A stretch of 64,000 bases of DNA from NCBI RefSeq assembly GCF_025999095.1, contig NZ_AP024678.1, positions 961,527 through 1,025,526 of the forward strand, written 5' to 3'. This document shows, one piece after another, positions 9,728-21,795 of this stretch. A model generated the notes under the pieces. That model saw only the letters and a list, made by a program, of their open reading frames with translations. It was not told where the DNA came from and ran no database searches. Numbering within the stretch: position 1 is the stretch's first letter; the number at the start of each line of letters is the position of its first letter. Source of the stretch: Thermosynechococcus sp. Its GTDB lineage: Bacteria > Cyanobacteriota > Cyanobacteriia > Thermosynechococcales > Thermosynechococcaceae. Position numbers and translations under genes: made by a program.

Positions 9728-10098
9728 TCTGCTATGGAGAATGTAACCGAGTGACTGGGGGTCTAGATCTCTGTGGAGCTTTAAGCCAGGGGTAAAAGAC
9801 ACGGTTTAATCAGTTATCAAAGGCCCAATATCAAAGGCCCAAGGCAACTGTTTGGGAGCAATTCAATAGGCCGCCACGTTGGAAATATCAACACGGTTGA
9901 CTGTAGCTGAGTTTTAGTTTTATATCTTTTTGTATCTCCTTTTATAAAAAACAGCCTCACTGCGACAAAGATTAGTAATTTGTAATGGGCTTCCGGCTTC
10001 TAAAAACTGAGAGCCTATTTTCAATACTTCTGCGTCATTGCTATCATGGAACTGAATTTTTCAGTTGGTTTTTGCTGCTCTGGCTGGAGATAGGAGTA
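9728..10098. other. Spacer after psaAB terminator
   Basis: No gene is evident in this 371-base AT-rich stretch. It contains a perfect 14-base tandem duplication at 9815-9842 and presumably the promoter of the following membrane-protein gene. The frame of that gene is open back to 9985, but the ribosome binding site supports a start at 10099. Confidence 0.5.
9815..9842 (+). repeat. Perfect 14-bp tandem duplication
   Basis: TATCAAAGGCCCAA occurs at 9815-9828 and is repeated immediately at 9829-9842. It lies in non-coding DNA. Confidence 0.9.
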
Positions 10099-11760
10099 AT
10101 GCAGGGTAGATTCACATTCTCTATTGTTTCTACATTTCCGTACAAAGACTATGTTGAACGGTTATTGGCACAGGTAAATATCGAAGAACCTTCCCAAATT
10201 GTGGGCGAAAATTCAGCTAGCCTTACCTTGGGCCTCGATAATTTGGCGGCGCTTTTAGTGCAGATAATCATTGCACTTGCGTTGTTATTCATTGGCTGGA
10301 TCGTTGCAACGATTCTGGCAAGGGTAACACGATCGATTTTGAAACGGCTGCGCCTTGATGAATGGTTGAGCCAGTTTTTGGGTGGAAATGAAGCACTACG
10401 AAGCCTATCACCGACAGCAATTTTGTCAGGAGTTGTTTTTTGGATCATCTTTTTGCTGGGAGTGGTGGCCTTCCTGGATGCTCTGCGACTCACAACAGTT
10501 TCCCAGCCCCTCAATGCTTTTCTGAATCAAATTTTTAGTTTCCTGCCAAAATTAGGGGTCGCTATTCTGCTTTTGGATCTGGCCTGGGTTGTGGCGACTA
10601 TATCGAAAATGCTCGTGACTCAGTCTGCCCGTTCTCTCAACTGGGATCGCTCACTGCCGCTAGAGTCGGGAAAAGAGGGCACCCAAGAGGAGACTCCCAC
10701 GATGTCTGTAGCTGAGATGCTGGGAAATACCCTCTACTGGTTTGTGTTTCTCTTCTTTCTGCCCTTGATTTTAGGGGTGCTTAACTTAGAGGGCTCTCTG
10801 CAGCCTGTGCAGAATCTTTTGAACGATATTTTAGGGACACTGCCCTTTATATTTAAGGCGGTAATCATTGCTATTGTTGGCTGGTTTATTGCGCGAATTG
10901 TGCGCAGCTTGGTCATTAACTTAATGACAGCTATGGGGATTCAACGCATTGGCCAGCGTTTGGGCCTAGGGCAGGCTAGTCTGGGTGAATCCCTGGCAAC
11001 GGTCATCGGTACAATCATCTATGTCCTAATTTTGATCCCGACGGCGATCGCCAGCCTGGAGGCGCTGCAAATTCAAGCCATTACAGCACCGGCAACGGCG
11101 ATGCTAAATGAAGTGCTGACGGCCTTGCCAAGAATTTTTACAGCCACAATTATTCTCATTTTGGCCTATGTTATCGGTCGTTTTGTGGCTGAGATTGTGC
11201 AAAACTTCCTGCAAACGATTGGGTTTGATCAGGTTCTTGTCTGGTTGGGCATTGAATCTCTGCCTGCAACGGCTGTAGAACCCGTGGAGCGTCCTGCTCA
11301 TTGGCGCCGGCCCTCTGAAGTGGTTGGCATTGTTACTTTAGTGGGAACAATCCTTTTTGGGGCGATCGCGGCTGTGGAGGTGCTGGATATCCCTGCCCTG
11401 ACTGCCTTTGTGAGTGCTTTGATGGTTATCCTCGGTCGGGTACTGGTGGGTATCCTGATCTTGGCCGTGGGCCTATACTTCGCCAATTTGGCGTTTCGGA
11501 TGCTCACCGCTTCGGGAACCTCCCAGGCCCGTTTTCTAGGCCAAGCAGCTCGGATTGCCATCATGACGTTTGTGGGGGCCATGGCACTCCAACACATGGG
11601 CGTTGCTACCAGTATTGTGAACCTTGCCTTTGGTCTCCTCTTTGGTTCAATTGCGGTAGCAATTGCCCTGGCCTTTGGGTTGGGATGTCGCGGGATTGCC
11701 GCAGCCCAAGTGGAAGAGTGGATTGCCTTACTCAAGGGTAGAAATTCAGATCTAGAGTGA
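10099..11760 (+). CDS. Multi-repeat membrane protein, 'conserved TM helix' / mechanosensitive-channel type
   Basis: This 553-residue inner-membrane protein contains about five copies of a unit: a P..A(F/M)LN.(I/V)L..LP amphipathic segment, a hydrophobic helix rich in I, L and A with a G(W/R).(I/V)A pattern, and a basic tail. Units begin near LTLGLDNLAALLVQ, PLNAFLNQIFSFLP, PVQNLLNDILGTLP, PATAMLNEVLTALP and ALTAFVSALMVILG. The C-terminal ALAFGLGCRGIAAAQVEEW resembles the pore-helix region of MscS-like channels, but no full MscS beta domain follows. The start at 10099 is chosen over 9985 because AGGAG stands three bases before it. A channel or osmotic role is inferred from the family. Confidence 0.65.
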   Translation: MQGRFTFSIVSTFPYKDYVERLLAQVNIEEPSQIVGENSASLTLGLDNLAALLVQIIIALALLFIGWIVATILARVTRSILKRLRLDEWLSQFLGGNEALRSLSPTAILSGVVFWIIFLLGVVAFLDALRLTTVSQPLNAFLNQIFSFLPKLGVAILLLDLAWVVATISKMLVTQSARSLNWDRSLPLESGKEGTQEETPTMSVAEMLGNTLYWFVFLFFLPLILGVLNLEGSLQPVQNLLNDILGTLPFIFKAVIIAIVGWFIARIVRSLVINLMTAMGIQRIGQRLGLGQASLGESLATVIGTIIYVLILIPTAIASLEALQIQAITAPATAMLNEVLTALPRIFTATIILILAYVIGRFVAEIVQNFLQTIGFDQVLVWLGIESLPATAVEPVERPAHWRRPSEVVGIVTLVGTILFGAIAAVEVLDIPALTAFVSALMVILGRVLVGILILAVGLYFANLAFRMLTASGTSQARFLGQAARIAIMTFVGAMALQHMGVATSIVNLAFGLLFGSIAVAIALAFGLGCRGIAAAQVEEWIALLKGRNSDLE

Positions 11761-11810
11761 GACTGGTCCGTGGGTGCTTCCCTGAGGTTAGGTTCAGCCG
11801 CCACAGTCAA

Positions 11811-11839
11811 TAAAAAATCCCCCAGGGTAAACTGGGGGA
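11811..11839 (-). terminator. Intrinsic terminator of ftsH
   Basis: An eight-base-pair stem (11818-11825 with 11832-11839) and a six-base loop are followed, read on the minus strand, by a run of six T (plus-strand A at 11812-11817). It begins about 20 bases after the ftsH stop. On the plus strand the stem has no T-run, so it serves ftsH. Confidence 0.85.
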
Positions 11840-11859
11840 GCAGAGACAGGGACAATGTC

Positions 11860-13755
11860 CTACAGTTGGGGCACAAATTGCTCTTTGTCGGGAACTACGG
11901 TGTACTCAGCAACGATCTGACGGAACTCTTCACCATCAATGGTTTCTTTTTCCACCAGTAGATCCACCAAGCGGTCAATGACAACGCGGTTTTCGCGAAT
12001 GATCTTAATGGCCAGTTCGTAGCTGTGCTGCACCAATTCCCGCACTTGGGCATCAATGCGAGCAGCAATTTCCTCGGAGTATTCTGTGCGAGACACCAAA
12101 TCGCGCCCCAGAAATACTTCGCCGTTTTGGGTTTCCAAAGAGAGTGGCCCTAGATCTGACATGCCAAAGCGGGTCACCATTTGCCGCGCCATTGCCGTTA
12201 CCTGCTGCAGGTCATTGCCGGCGCCGGTGGTAACCTCGGCATCCCCAAAAACCACGTATTCAGCGGCGCGACCGCCCAGGGCGCCAGCCATCCGCGCCAT
12301 GAGTTGCGATCGCGAAATCAGCCCTGAATCCTCTGAGGGCATGAACCAAGTAAGACCACGGGCTTGACCGCGGGGCACCAGGGTTACTTTTTGCACTGGA
12401 TCGTGATCCTTGAGCAGGGTACCGACAATGGCATGGCCCACTTCATGGTAGGCAATGAGGCGTTTGCTCTTGCCATCAATCAGTGGTGTGCCCTCCATAC
12501 CAGCAACAACCCGATCCACGGCATCGTCAATTTCCAGCATCGTGATCGCCGGCTTGCGACGACGGGCTGTGAGAATTGCTGCTTCATTGAGCAGATTGGC
12601 CAAATCGGCCCCGGTAAAGCCGGGCGTACGGCGAGCAATGGCTTCTAAGGACACTTCGGGCGCTAGTTTTTTGTTGCGGGCGTGTACCTTTAGAATTGCC
12701 AAGCGGCCCTTGATATCTGGCGCATCCACAACTACTTGGCGGTCAAAGCGCCCCGGCCGCAGCAGCGCTGCATCAAGGACATCAGGACGGTTTGTGGCGG
12801 CAATAACAATAATGCCCGTGTTGCCCTCAAAGCCATCCATTTCTGTGAGGAGTTGGTTGAGGGTTTGCTCCCGCTCATCGTTGCCACCGCCAATCCCCGC
12901 ACCCCGCTGGCGACCCACGGCATCAATTTCATCAATAAAGATCAAGCAGGGGGCATTTTCTTTCGCTTTGCGGAAGAGATCCCGGACGCGGGAAGCACCG
13001 ACGCCAACAAACATCTCGACAAATTCTGAACCCGAGATGGAGAAGAAGGGAACACCGGCTTCACCCGCGATCGCCTTGGCCAGCATCGTTTTGCCAGTGC
13101 CCGGAGGCCCCACCAGCAGGACCCCTTTGGGAATGCGGGCCCCGACTGCTGTAAATTTCTCCGGCTTCTTCAGGAAGGTGACTACCTCTTGCAGTTCTTC
13201 CTTGGCTTCATCGACGCCAGCGACATCATCAAACATCACGCCGGTTTTGGCCTCCATTTGGAAGCGGGCGCGAGACTTGCCGAAGTTCATCGCTTGGCCC
13301 GGTCCTCCTGGCACATTGCTGGAGCGGCGGAAGAGGAAAAAGAGTCCCCCCAAAAGTAAGATGGGGAAGAGTAAATTACCCAACAGACCCCACAGGGCAC
13401 TATCATTGCGAGCTGGATGCACATCAATTTCTACGTGCTGCTCGCGCAGTTTACTAATGACTTCGGGCGCTGTTCCTGGCATATCTACCCGTACCCGCAG
13501 GGGGCGACCGTTAATCAATTCCGGATCAGAGACATCCACAATGGCGGTGCGGCCATTGTCGAAAATGTCGACTTTACTAATGCGACCCGCATCTAAATAG
13601 CTGAGGAATCGCCCATAGCTCATGCGCGTACTGGCAGTATTCAGGGGAGGCTGACTTTGATTGAGCATAAGGTTGCTCACCCCTTGCCATAGGAGAATCC
13701 CAATGAGCAGTAGGGGTATTGACCAAAGGAGAACAGTTTTCCAAGAGACTTTCAT
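11860..13755 (-). CDS. ftsH: ATP-dependent zinc metalloprotease FtsH
   Basis: FtsH is a membrane-bound hexameric AAA+ protease. In cyanobacterial thylakoids FtsH complexes degrade damaged photosystem II D1 protein. The 631-residue product has two membrane helices (about residues 8-30 and 119-142) around a lumenal or periplasmic domain, then the AAA domain with Walker A GPPGTGKT (216-223), Walker B LIFIDEID (271-278) and the second-region arginine motif RPGRFDR, and the M41 protease domain with HEVGH (437-441). It is full length and closest in style to the photosystem II repair type, but cyanobacteria have several paralogues. It lies 61 bases after recG on the same strand and ends at a clear terminator. 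Confidence 0.97.
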   Translation of the reverse strand: MKVSWKTVLLWSIPLLLIGILLWQGVSNLMLNQSQPPLNTASTRMSYGRFLSYLDAGRISKVDIFDNGRTAIVDVSDPELINGRPLRVRVDMPGTAPEVISKLREQHVEIDVHPARNDSALWGLLGNLLFPILLLGGLFFLFRRSSNVPGGPGQAMNFGKSRARFQMEAKTGVMFDDVAGVDEAKEELQEVVTFLKKPEKFTAVGARIPKGVLLVGPPGTGKTMLAKAIAGEAGVPFFSISGSEFVEMFVGVGASRVRDLFRKAKENAPCLIFIDEIDAVGRQRGAGIGGGNDEREQTLNQLLTEMDGFEGNTGIIVIAATNRPDVLDAALLRPGRFDRQVVVDAPDIKGRLAILKVHARNKKLAPEVSLEAIARRTPGFTGADLANLLNEAAILTARRRKPAITMLEIDDAVDRVVAGMEGTPLIDGKSKRLIAYHEVGHAIVGTLLKDHDPVQKVTLVPRGQARGLTWFMPSEDSGLISRSQLMARMAGALGGRAAEYVVFGDAEVTTGAGNDLQQVTAMARQMVTRFGMSDLGPLSLETQNGEVFLGRDLVSRTEYSEEIAARIDAQVRELVQHSYELAIKIIRENRVVIDRLVDLLVEKETIDGEEFRQIVAEYTVVPDKEQFVPQL

Positions 13756-13816
13756 TGGCGGCGCTTTTTATCAGGTTCTTAACTAAATTTAACATATCCC
13801 TCCTGAAGGCGGGAGT

Positions 13817-16231
13817 TTAGTTCATCATAGTCTCGAGGAGGCGATCGCGCCGTTGCTGGAGAATTGCTTGCAGCAGGGGATAGTTCCGTAACTCAGGATC
13901 CTGTGCGATCAGTTCAGTCGCCGCCGATCGTGCCGCTTCTAGGCAATCTTGATCCTCAACAAGGCTAGCTAGAGCAAAGTCCGGTAATCCCGATTGCCGC
14001 GTCCCTAACACCTCCCCTGGACCGCGCAGCCGCAGATCCATCTCCGCAATAAAGAATCCATCCTGAGACTGAGCCAGCACATTCAGCCGTTGCTTGGCAG
14101 CATCATTGCGAGCACTATTGAGCAGCAGAAGACAGTAGGACTGTTGGGCACCCCGCCCCACCCGCCCCCGCAGTTGATGGAGTTGTGATAGGCCAAAGCG
14201 TTCAGCATGTTCAATGAGCATCACTGTAGCATTGGGGACATCCACCCCCACCTCAACCACCGTGGTAGCCACAAGAATATCCAGTTTCCCCTGGGCAAAG
14301 GCTTGAATCGTTGCATCCTTCTCACTAGATGCCATGCGACCGTGGAGGAGTCCCACCCGAAAATTGGGAAAAATCTCCGTTTGTAATCGCTTGTGCTCGG
14401 CAATGGCGGATTTCAAATCCAGTTTTTCCGATTCCTCAACCAAAGGCAGGACAATGTAGGCCTGACGCCCTTGGGCGACTTCACGGCGGATTAAATCGTA
14501 GGCACAGGGGCGATCGCCCCGTCCCAAGATGGTTGTTTGAATTGGCTGCCGACCGGGGGGCAATTCATCAATTTGACTAACATCTAAATCTCCATGGAGA
14601 GTCAACGCCAGAGTGCGGGGAATCGGTGTTGCCGTCATGGTCAGCACATGGGGCAGGACTCCCTTGGCTTGTAGCTTTGCCCGTTGCGCTACCCCAAAGC
14701 GGTGCTGTTCATCAATCACCACTAGACCGAGCCGCTGAAACCTCACCCCCTCTTGGATAAGAGCATGGGTACCCACCAGCACCGGCAATTCCCCCGTTGC
14801 CAATTGATCGAGAATCTGGCGTCGCTTGGTCGTGCGTACGGAGCCCGTGAGCAGTTCCACCGGCACATGGAGGGGGGTGAGCCACTCAAAGAGCTTGCGA
14901 TAGTGCTGCTCTGCCAGAACTTCCGTGGGCGCCATCAGTGCCCCTTGGTAGCCGGACTGCACTGCCGCCAATAGGGCAATCACGGCAACAACGGTTTTCC
15001 CTGACCCCACATCCCCTTGGAGAAGGCGATTCATGGGAATCGGCCGCTCTAAATCCGCCAAAATTTCCGCCACCACCCGCTGCTGTGCCCCTGTGAGTTG
15101 AAAGGGCAACCGTTGGTAAAACTGCTCAATGAGTTCCCCTTGGGGCTTGAGGGGGGCACTGGCCTGCTGTTGTTGCTGTCGCCGCCGTTGGAGTAACCCC
15201 AATTGCAGGTAAAAGAATTCATCAAAAATCAGCCGCCGCCGGGCCAGACTCAGTTGGGTTTGATCTGGCGGAAAGTGAATGTGACGCAGCGCCGTGTCTA
15301 GGGGAATGAGTTGGTGACGTTGGCGTAGCCCCTGCGGTAGGGGATCAGGATAGTCTTGCACCAAGGGCAGAACACGAGCGACCGCACGGCGAATCACCTC
15401 GGAAGATACCCCCGCCGTCAGTGGATAGATGGGCACAATCCGGCCAATGGTGAGGGAGTCTATTTCTGCCCTCGCCTGATCCAGCACTTCCAACTCTGGA
15501 TCCTCAAGGGTGAGGCCGTACTTCGTCCGCTTCACGAGGCCAGAGGCGGCCACAAGGGTCTGGGGGGCATAGAGGCGCTTTTGCTGCTCTTGCCATCCCC
15601 GTTGGGCATAGCGGGCACCGGCATAGAAACGACTCAGGCGAATTTGCCCGGTGCGATCTTGAAGCATAATTTCTAGGATGGTCAGCTTGGCATTGCGCGG
15701 ACTGGTAAAGCAGTTGCAGTGGCGGACTTTACCCACAAGGGTGACGGTCTCCCCAGCTTGGAGTTGCCGAATCGGGACTTGGCGGGCATAGTCGATGTGA
15801 TCGCGGGGGAAGTAGTAAATGAGATCCGCAACCGTATAAAGCCCGAGTTTTGCCAATTGTGCCGCAGCGCGATCGCCGACGACGCAGCGGAGCTGTTCGC
15901 CAATCCCATGCCCTGTTTTGAGCGGTTGATCGAGGGGACGGGGTCTCGGGGGTGAACTGGCCAGTTGTTTGTGGACATCGTGGAGCAGTTGGCGGGTTTT
16001 CACCACGAGGTGTTGTCGTTGGCTGGGGGACAGATCGTTGTAGTGGGCATAGGCTGCCGCTGTTTCCTGCCAGCGATCGCGCACCTGAGGAGGCAGTTGT
16101 TGCAGAGGGGCTTGCGTTAACGCTTCGTGTAGATACTCATTGAACCGATAGGTATTGCCCTGAAGGTTACAAAAACCCCGCGCCGTTTCAATGGCAAGGG
16201 CGCGTTGTAGGCGTGGCCAGTCAAGGGACAC
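13817..16231 (-). CDS. recG: ATP-dependent DNA helicase RecG
   Basis: RecG remodels stalled replication forks and branched recombination intermediates. The 804-residue product has an N-terminal extension of about 100 residues common in cyanobacterial and plant forms, a wedge/OB domain (about 110-260), and the helicase core with Walker A GDVGSGKT (406-413), the DEQH box (507-510), the [12 protein letters not shown] motif and the C-terminal LRGRVGRG motif. The start is GTG at 16231, supported by AAGGAGG six bases upstream. It follows the hypothetical gene by 15 bases and so is probably co-transcribed with it. Confidence 0.95.
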   Translation of the reverse strand: MSLDWPRLQRALAIETARGFCNLQGNTYRFNEYLHEALTQAPLQQLPPQVRDRWQETAAAYAHYNDLSPSQRQHLVVKTRQLLHDVHKQLASSPPRPRPLDQPLKTGHGIGEQLRCVVGDRAAAQLAKLGLYTVADLIYYFPRDHIDYARQVPIRQLQAGETVTLVGKVRHCNCFTSPRNAKLTILEIMLQDRTGQIRLSRFYAGARYAQRGWQEQQKRLYAPQTLVAASGLVKRTKYGLTLEDPELEVLDQARAEIDSLTIGRIVPIYPLTAGVSSEVIRRAVARVLPLVQDYPDPLPQGLRQRHQLIPLDTALRHIHFPPDQTQLSLARRRLIFDEFFYLQLGLLQRRRQQQQQASAPLKPQGELIEQFYQRLPFQLTGAQQRVVAEILADLERPIPMNRLLQGDVGSGKTVVAVIALLAAVQSGYQGALMAPTEVLAEQHYRKLFEWLTPLHVPVELLTGSVRTTKRRQILDQLATGELPVLVGTHALIQEGVRFQRLGLVVIDEQHRFGVAQRAKLQAKGVLPHVLTMTATPIPRTLALTLHGDLDVSQIDELPPGRQPIQTTILGRGDRPCAYDLIRREVAQGRQAYIVLPLVEESEKLDLKSAIAEHKRLQTEIFPNFRVGLLHGRMASSEKDATIQAFAQGKLDILVATTVVEVGVDVPNATVMLIEHAERFGLSQLHQLRGRVGRGAQQSYCLLLLNSARNDAAKQRLNVLAQSQDGFFIAEMDLRLRGPGEVLGTRQSGLPDFALASLVEDQDCLEAARSAATELIAQDPELRNYPLLQAILQQRRDRLLETMMN

Positions 16232-16246
16232 AGGAGGCCTCCTTAC

Positions 16247-17095
16247 CTAAGGTTCACCATCCATGGCATTGGGAACACGCGCGGTCGCATCTGCGGCGTC
16301 ATTGGCTTTCCACGTTTGCCACCATGCGCGACTGGCCTTGAGAACCAAATATTGCCGCTGTTTTTTATGGAGTTGTTTTTGCAGGGTGGCCAGACGCGCT
16401 TCCAGTTGGCGAATTTGACTGCGCTGATTGGCGAGGGGGGGGTGCTGAAACTCCAGTTCCTCAAGTTGCAGGTAAATAGCTGCTATGGGGTGATGGTTCG
16501 AGGATTCCCTGGGGGACTCACTTGCCTCTTGCTTCGCTTCACCCTCCTCTTGCGGCTTCTGCTCATCCAGCATCATGGTCAACAGATGGGGAATCCGCCC
16601 TAGGGGACGATTTTCTGCCTGACTGGCAATCTCTAAAATCACCGCGATTGGGGCAGGCGGTAAGATGGCTGCCCGCTGCAGCAGATGGTTAATCTTGAGC
16701 GAACTTTGATAAAGGACTTGGCTCAATTGCTGCGGTAGGGAGGTAGGGTCCTGTGAGCTTGTTGAGTCTTCCTCCCCATTCGTCGCCTCTTGGGCTGGAG
16801 TTTGGTCTTCTTGGCCGCGGGGCTGTAGGCCTAAAATAGTACTCTCCAAGGCGATCGCCAGTTCAGCAATCTGACGCTGCAGTTCCTGCCGCTCGGCATC
16901 CTCAAGGCTCAAAAATTGCTCTGGAAAGACTTGGGTGCACACCTGATAACTCACGGTGATCAACTGCTGACGGGCAATGGGGGCGAGCATCTCCAAATAA
17001 ACATCATAAAGCTGACGCATTTCCGCCAACGCGGTCAATAGCATCCCCTGCAACCCTAAAATTTCCTGCTCAACGGCTTCTAAGTTACCGGACAT
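16247..17095 (-). CDS. Hypothetical cyanobacterial protein upstream of recG
   Basis: I do not recognise the family of this 282-residue protein. It is hydrophilic and mostly helical. The N-terminal part (about 1-90) is rich in L, E and Q. The middle is an acidic, Q/S/T-rich linker. The C-terminal part has coiled-coil character (RQLEARLATLQKQLHKKQRQYLVLK) followed by a tryptophan-containing tail (ASRAWWQTWKAND). There is no signal peptide or membrane helix. It is transcribed toward recG with a 15-base gap and ftsH farther on, so the three may form an operon. No function can be assigned from sequence. Confidence 0.7.
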   Translation of the reverse strand: MSGNLEAVEQEILGLQGMLLTALAEMRQLYDVYLEMLAPIARQQLITVSYQVCTQVFPEQFLSLEDAERQELQRQIAELAIALESTILGLQPRGQEDQTPAQEATNGEEDSTSSQDPTSLPQQLSQVLYQSSLKINHLLQRAAILPPAPIAVILEIASQAENRPLGRIPHLLTMMLDEQKPQEEGEAKQEASESPRESSNHHPIAAIYLQLEELEFQHPPLANQRSQIRQLEARLATLQKQLHKKQRQYLVLKASRAWWQTWKANDAADATARVPNAMDGEP

Positions 17096-17238
17096 ACAGG
17101 CCTAAACTGGCATAACGGCAAAACAGTGCTGCTGCGTTTAAGAAGACTGTTTCTACAATCTATTACAAAATCTTGGCGACCATAGCCTATTCACCGACTC
17201 ATGGCAAGATAGTGGGGTTGCAAAGGTGAGGCAGAAAC

Positions 17239-18060
17239 GTGGATATTATTCTTTGTCTACAAGCAGTTATCCTCGGCTTGGTGCAAGGCATTACAGAGTT
17301 TTTACCCATTAGCAGTACCGCTCACCTGATTCTCTTTAGTGATCTGTTGGGGTGGAAAAGTGTCTGGCACAAAACGGCCCTAGATGCGATGCAGTTTGGA
17401 AGTGTGATCGCTGTTTTTCGGTACTTTTGGCAGGATATTCGTCAAATTGTCCAAGGGGCTTGGCAGGCATGGCAGCGGCGGGATTGGCAGCGAGAGGAAT
17501 GGAAATTATTGGTTGGTATTGCGGTAGGCACTATCCCTGCATTAGCGGCAGGACTGCTTCTGAAATTGGCCAAAGTGGAGTTGGATAGGCCTCAGATCAT
17601 TGCCACGATGGCGATCGCCATGGCGATTCTTTTAGGACTTGCAGAAAAATGGGGTTCCCGTAAACGCACGTATCAGGACATTGGCATTTTGGATGGCTTT
17701 CTGGTAGGGGGCGGCCAGATGATTGCCCTGTTACCGGGGGCTTCACGTTCAGGCTCCACGTTAACTGCAGCTTTAGCCTTGGGACTAGAGCGGCAGATAG
17801 CGGCGCGCTTTTCCTTTCTGTTGGGCATTCCCACTCTGACGATCGCCACACTGGTGCAAGCCAAAGATGTTTTTGATCAAGGCACCCTCTTCATTCCCCT
17901 TGTGATTGCTATGCTATCGAGTATGGTGTTTTCCTATCTGGCGATCGCTTGGCTGCTACGGTTCCTGCAACGCCATTCCACTTGGATCTTTATCTGGTAT
18001 CGGATTGGCTTGGGAGCTGCGTTGTGGGGCGCGATCGCCCTCGGTAGTCTGCCAGCCTAA
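17239..18060 (+). CDS. uppP: Undecaprenyl-diphosphatase (UppP/BacA)
   Basis: UppP is an integral membrane enzyme that dephosphorylates undecaprenyl pyrophosphate so that the lipid carrier can be reused in peptidoglycan and polysaccharide synthesis. The 273-residue product is the normal length. The two signature regions are present: VQGITEFLPISSTAH near the N-terminus with the (E/Q)xxxE-type catalytic residues, and LPGASRSGSTLTAAL around residue 165. It has about eight hydrophobic helices. The start is GTG at 17239 with a weak GAGG upstream. It stands between the divergent hypothetical-recG-ftsH group and the sigF-type gene. Confidence 0.95.
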   Translation: MDIILCLQAVILGLVQGITEFLPISSTAHLILFSDLLGWKSVWHKTALDAMQFGSVIAVFRYFWQDIRQIVQGAWQAWQRRDWQREEWKLLVGIAVGTIPALAAGLLLKLAKVELDRPQIIATMAIAMAILLGLAEKWGSRKRTYQDIGILDGFLVGGGQMIALLPGASRSGSTLTAALALGLERQIAARFSFLLGIPTLTIATLVQAKDVFDQGTLFIPLVIAMLSSMVFSYLAIAWLLRFLQRHSTWIFIWYRIGLGAALWGAIALGSLPA

Positions 18061-18265
18061 GGAACAAATTTAGCAAAATTTAACTTTATCTGTGGTTGAG
18101 ATCACAGGGAAATGAGGGATATCTGAGCATACTAGATGTGGGATAGTGAAATCAAGGAAGCTGTACAGGGGCGCGATTGCTATCCAACCCAATCAAGCCA
18201 GGAAGGCACACCTGGATCTGCTTATTTTGTTTTGACCACAGTAGGGAAACCCAAGCGCGTGTTCT

Positions 18266-19051
18266 ATGTTCAGCACGACAGGCAACACGGACCTAAAGCA
18301 TTCCACCCTTTCGCTGTTGCAGGCCTACCAAGATAACCCTGCACCGGAATTGCGGAATCGCCTTGTTGAGTTGAACATAGGATTGGTGCGCAAGGAAGCC
18401 CATCGCTGGGTACAGTGCACCCAAGAAAGCTTTGACGATCTCATGCAAGTGGGCACCCTTGGTCTTATTCACGCCATTGAACGCTTTGACCCAACTAAGG
18501 GGGTGGCCTTTAGTTCCTTCGCGATTCCCTATATTCGCGGTGAAATTCAACACTACCTGCGGGACAAAAGTCCCCAAATTCGCGTACCCCGACGTTGGCA
18601 AACATTGCAAAGCCAAGGAAAGCGAGTCATGCGGGAATTACGCCAACAGCTGGAGCGCCCCCCCACCGATAGCGAAATTGCCCAGGCCCTCGATGTCCCC
18701 CTTGAGGAATGGCAAGCGGCAAAATTTGCCAGCTACTACACCACCCCTGTTAGCCTCGATGCCCCTACCTTTGAGGGTGAGGAAGAGGCCGTTGCCCTCG
18801 GTGACGTCGTGCCCGATCAACGGTACCAAAGTTTTCAACTGGCCGAGGAAGATCGCATTCGTTTGCAGCAGTGTCTGCGCAAACTGGAAGCCCGTACCTG
18901 TCAAATTCTGGAATTTGTCTTTTTGCATGATTTGAGTCAAAAAGAAACCGCTGAACTTTTGGGCCTCAGTGCGGTCACAGTCTCTCGGCAGATTAAAAAA
19001 GGCCTCCAAGCCCTACAACAGATGATGCGTCACGACGACGCTGAATCTTGA
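18266..19051 (+). CDS. sigF: Group 3 RNA polymerase sigma factor, SigF type
   Basis: This alternative sigma factor has 261 residues. Region 2 is clear: LVRKEAHRWVQ, then the core-binding and -10 recognition part FDDLMQVGTLGLIHAIERFDPTKGVAFSSFAIPYIRGEI. Region 3 follows (RRWQTLQSQGKRVMREL). Region 4 has the helix-turn-helix LSQKETAELLGLSAVTVSRQIKKGLQAL. Lack of region 1 and the overall form match cyanobacterial SigF, which in Synechocystis controls pilus and motility genes. That would fit the chemosensory cluster 3 kb away, but linkage is inference. It lies 19 bases before ldpA and may be co-transcribed with it. Confidence 0.85.
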   Translation: MFSTTGNTDLKHSTLSLLQAYQDNPAPELRNRLVELNIGLVRKEAHRWVQCTQESFDDLMQVGTLGLIHAIERFDPTKGVAFSSFAIPYIRGEIQHYLRDKSPQIRVPRRWQTLQSQGKRVMRELRQQLERPPTDSEIAQALDVPLEEWQAAKFASYYTTPVSLDAPTFEGEEEAVALGDVVPDQRYQSFQLAEEDRIRLQQCLRKLEARTCQILEFVFLHDLSQKETAELLGLSAVTVSRQIKKGLQALQQMMRHDDAES

Positions 19052-19070
19052 AAAGGCATAAAATATATTC

Positions 19071-20091
19071 ATGGTTGATTTTGCTGCCCCCCTAGCGGCT
19101 TTAGCGGCGCATCGTTGGTTCAAACTCATTAACGGTGCCAGTTTCCAAGATGTTGCCCAAATTTATAACCTGACGTTGGCCTATGCACTTGCAGGGGCTG
19201 ATTGTATTGATGTGGCCGCCGACCCTGCCGTGATTTACGCAGCCAATGAGGCCTTGGCCGTTGCCGCCAGCCTTGGTGCAACCCGCCCCCTACTGATGGT
19301 GAGTATTAACGATGGGACTGACCCCCATTTTCGAAAGGCCACATTTGATCCAAGTCGCTGTCCGCCAGGGTGCGATCGCCCCTGTGAACGCATTTGTCCT
19401 GCCGAGGCGATTCGTTTTAATGAACAGGTGCAAGGGGTGGTGCGCGATCGCTGCTATGGATGTGGTCGCTGTTTACCCCTGTGCCCGTTGGGCCTAATTA
19501 CCACCGATGAGCAGCCCGCAGTCTTTGAGGACATCACGTCCCTGATTAGGGCTGGCACAATCCAAGCCCTCGAAATCCACACCCAACCCCAACGTTACAG
19601 TGCCTTTAGCGAGCTTTGGCAGCAAGTGCGCCCATGGGTACGGTATGTGCAGGTGCTGGCCATCAGTTGTCCCCAAGGGGAGGGGATAATTGACTATTTG
19701 CGTTGGATCAATAGGCAGATTCAACCTTTGGAGTGTGCTCTCATTTGGCAAGCAGATGGCCGCCCTATGAGTGGCGATATTGGCGATGGCGCAACGCGAG
19801 CCACCATTCAATTGGGTCAGGCGATTTTAGGGGCAAATTTACCCGGATTTGTGCAGTTGGCGGGCGGCACAAATGGCCATACGGTTGCTAAACTCAGGGC
19901 AATGGGACTATTAGCCCCAGGGGGAATTGCTGGTGTGGCCTATGGTAGTTATGCCCGCAAACGCCTAGCCCCTTTCCACGCGATCGCCGACCAACCCTGG
20001 CAAACGGTTCCTGACGTCCTTGCAGCGGCTGTTGCTGAAGCAGCCACCCTTGTCTCTCCGTTGAAATCTGTCCCGTCACCCTCTGTACCCT

Positions 20092-20099
<8 letters not shown>
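19071..20099 (+). CDS. ldpA: LdpA, redox-sensing iron-sulfur protein of circadian input
   Basis: LdpA (light-dependent period) is an iron-sulfur protein that, in Synechococcus elongatus, adjusts clock period with light through cellular redox state. The 342-residue product carries two ferredoxin-like cysteine clusters, CPPGCDRPCERICP and CYGCGRCLPLCP, at about residues 98-145. These sit between an N-terminal segment (FKLINGASFQDVAQIYNLTLAYALAGADCIDVAADP) and a C-terminal TIM-barrel-like part ending GGTNGHTVAKLRAMGLL and GIAGVAYGSYARK. Length and motif order match LdpA. It overlaps the downstream Ycf45-type gene by 8 bases, so the two are translationally coupled. Confidence 0.88.

Positions 20100-21765
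<1,666 letters not shown>

Positions 21766-21795
<30 letters not shown>

Noticed and set aside
12455-13600. 381-codon plus-strand ORF opposite ftsH
   Set aside because: It lies entirely antisense to ftsH, and its sequence (rich in S, R and P) is what the reverse of a codon-biased GC-rich gene gives. ftsH has all its motifs.
18136-18336. 66-codon plus-strand ORF before and overlapping the sigF-type gene
   Set aside because: It overlaps the well-supported sigma factor in another frame, has no ribosome binding site or family resemblance.
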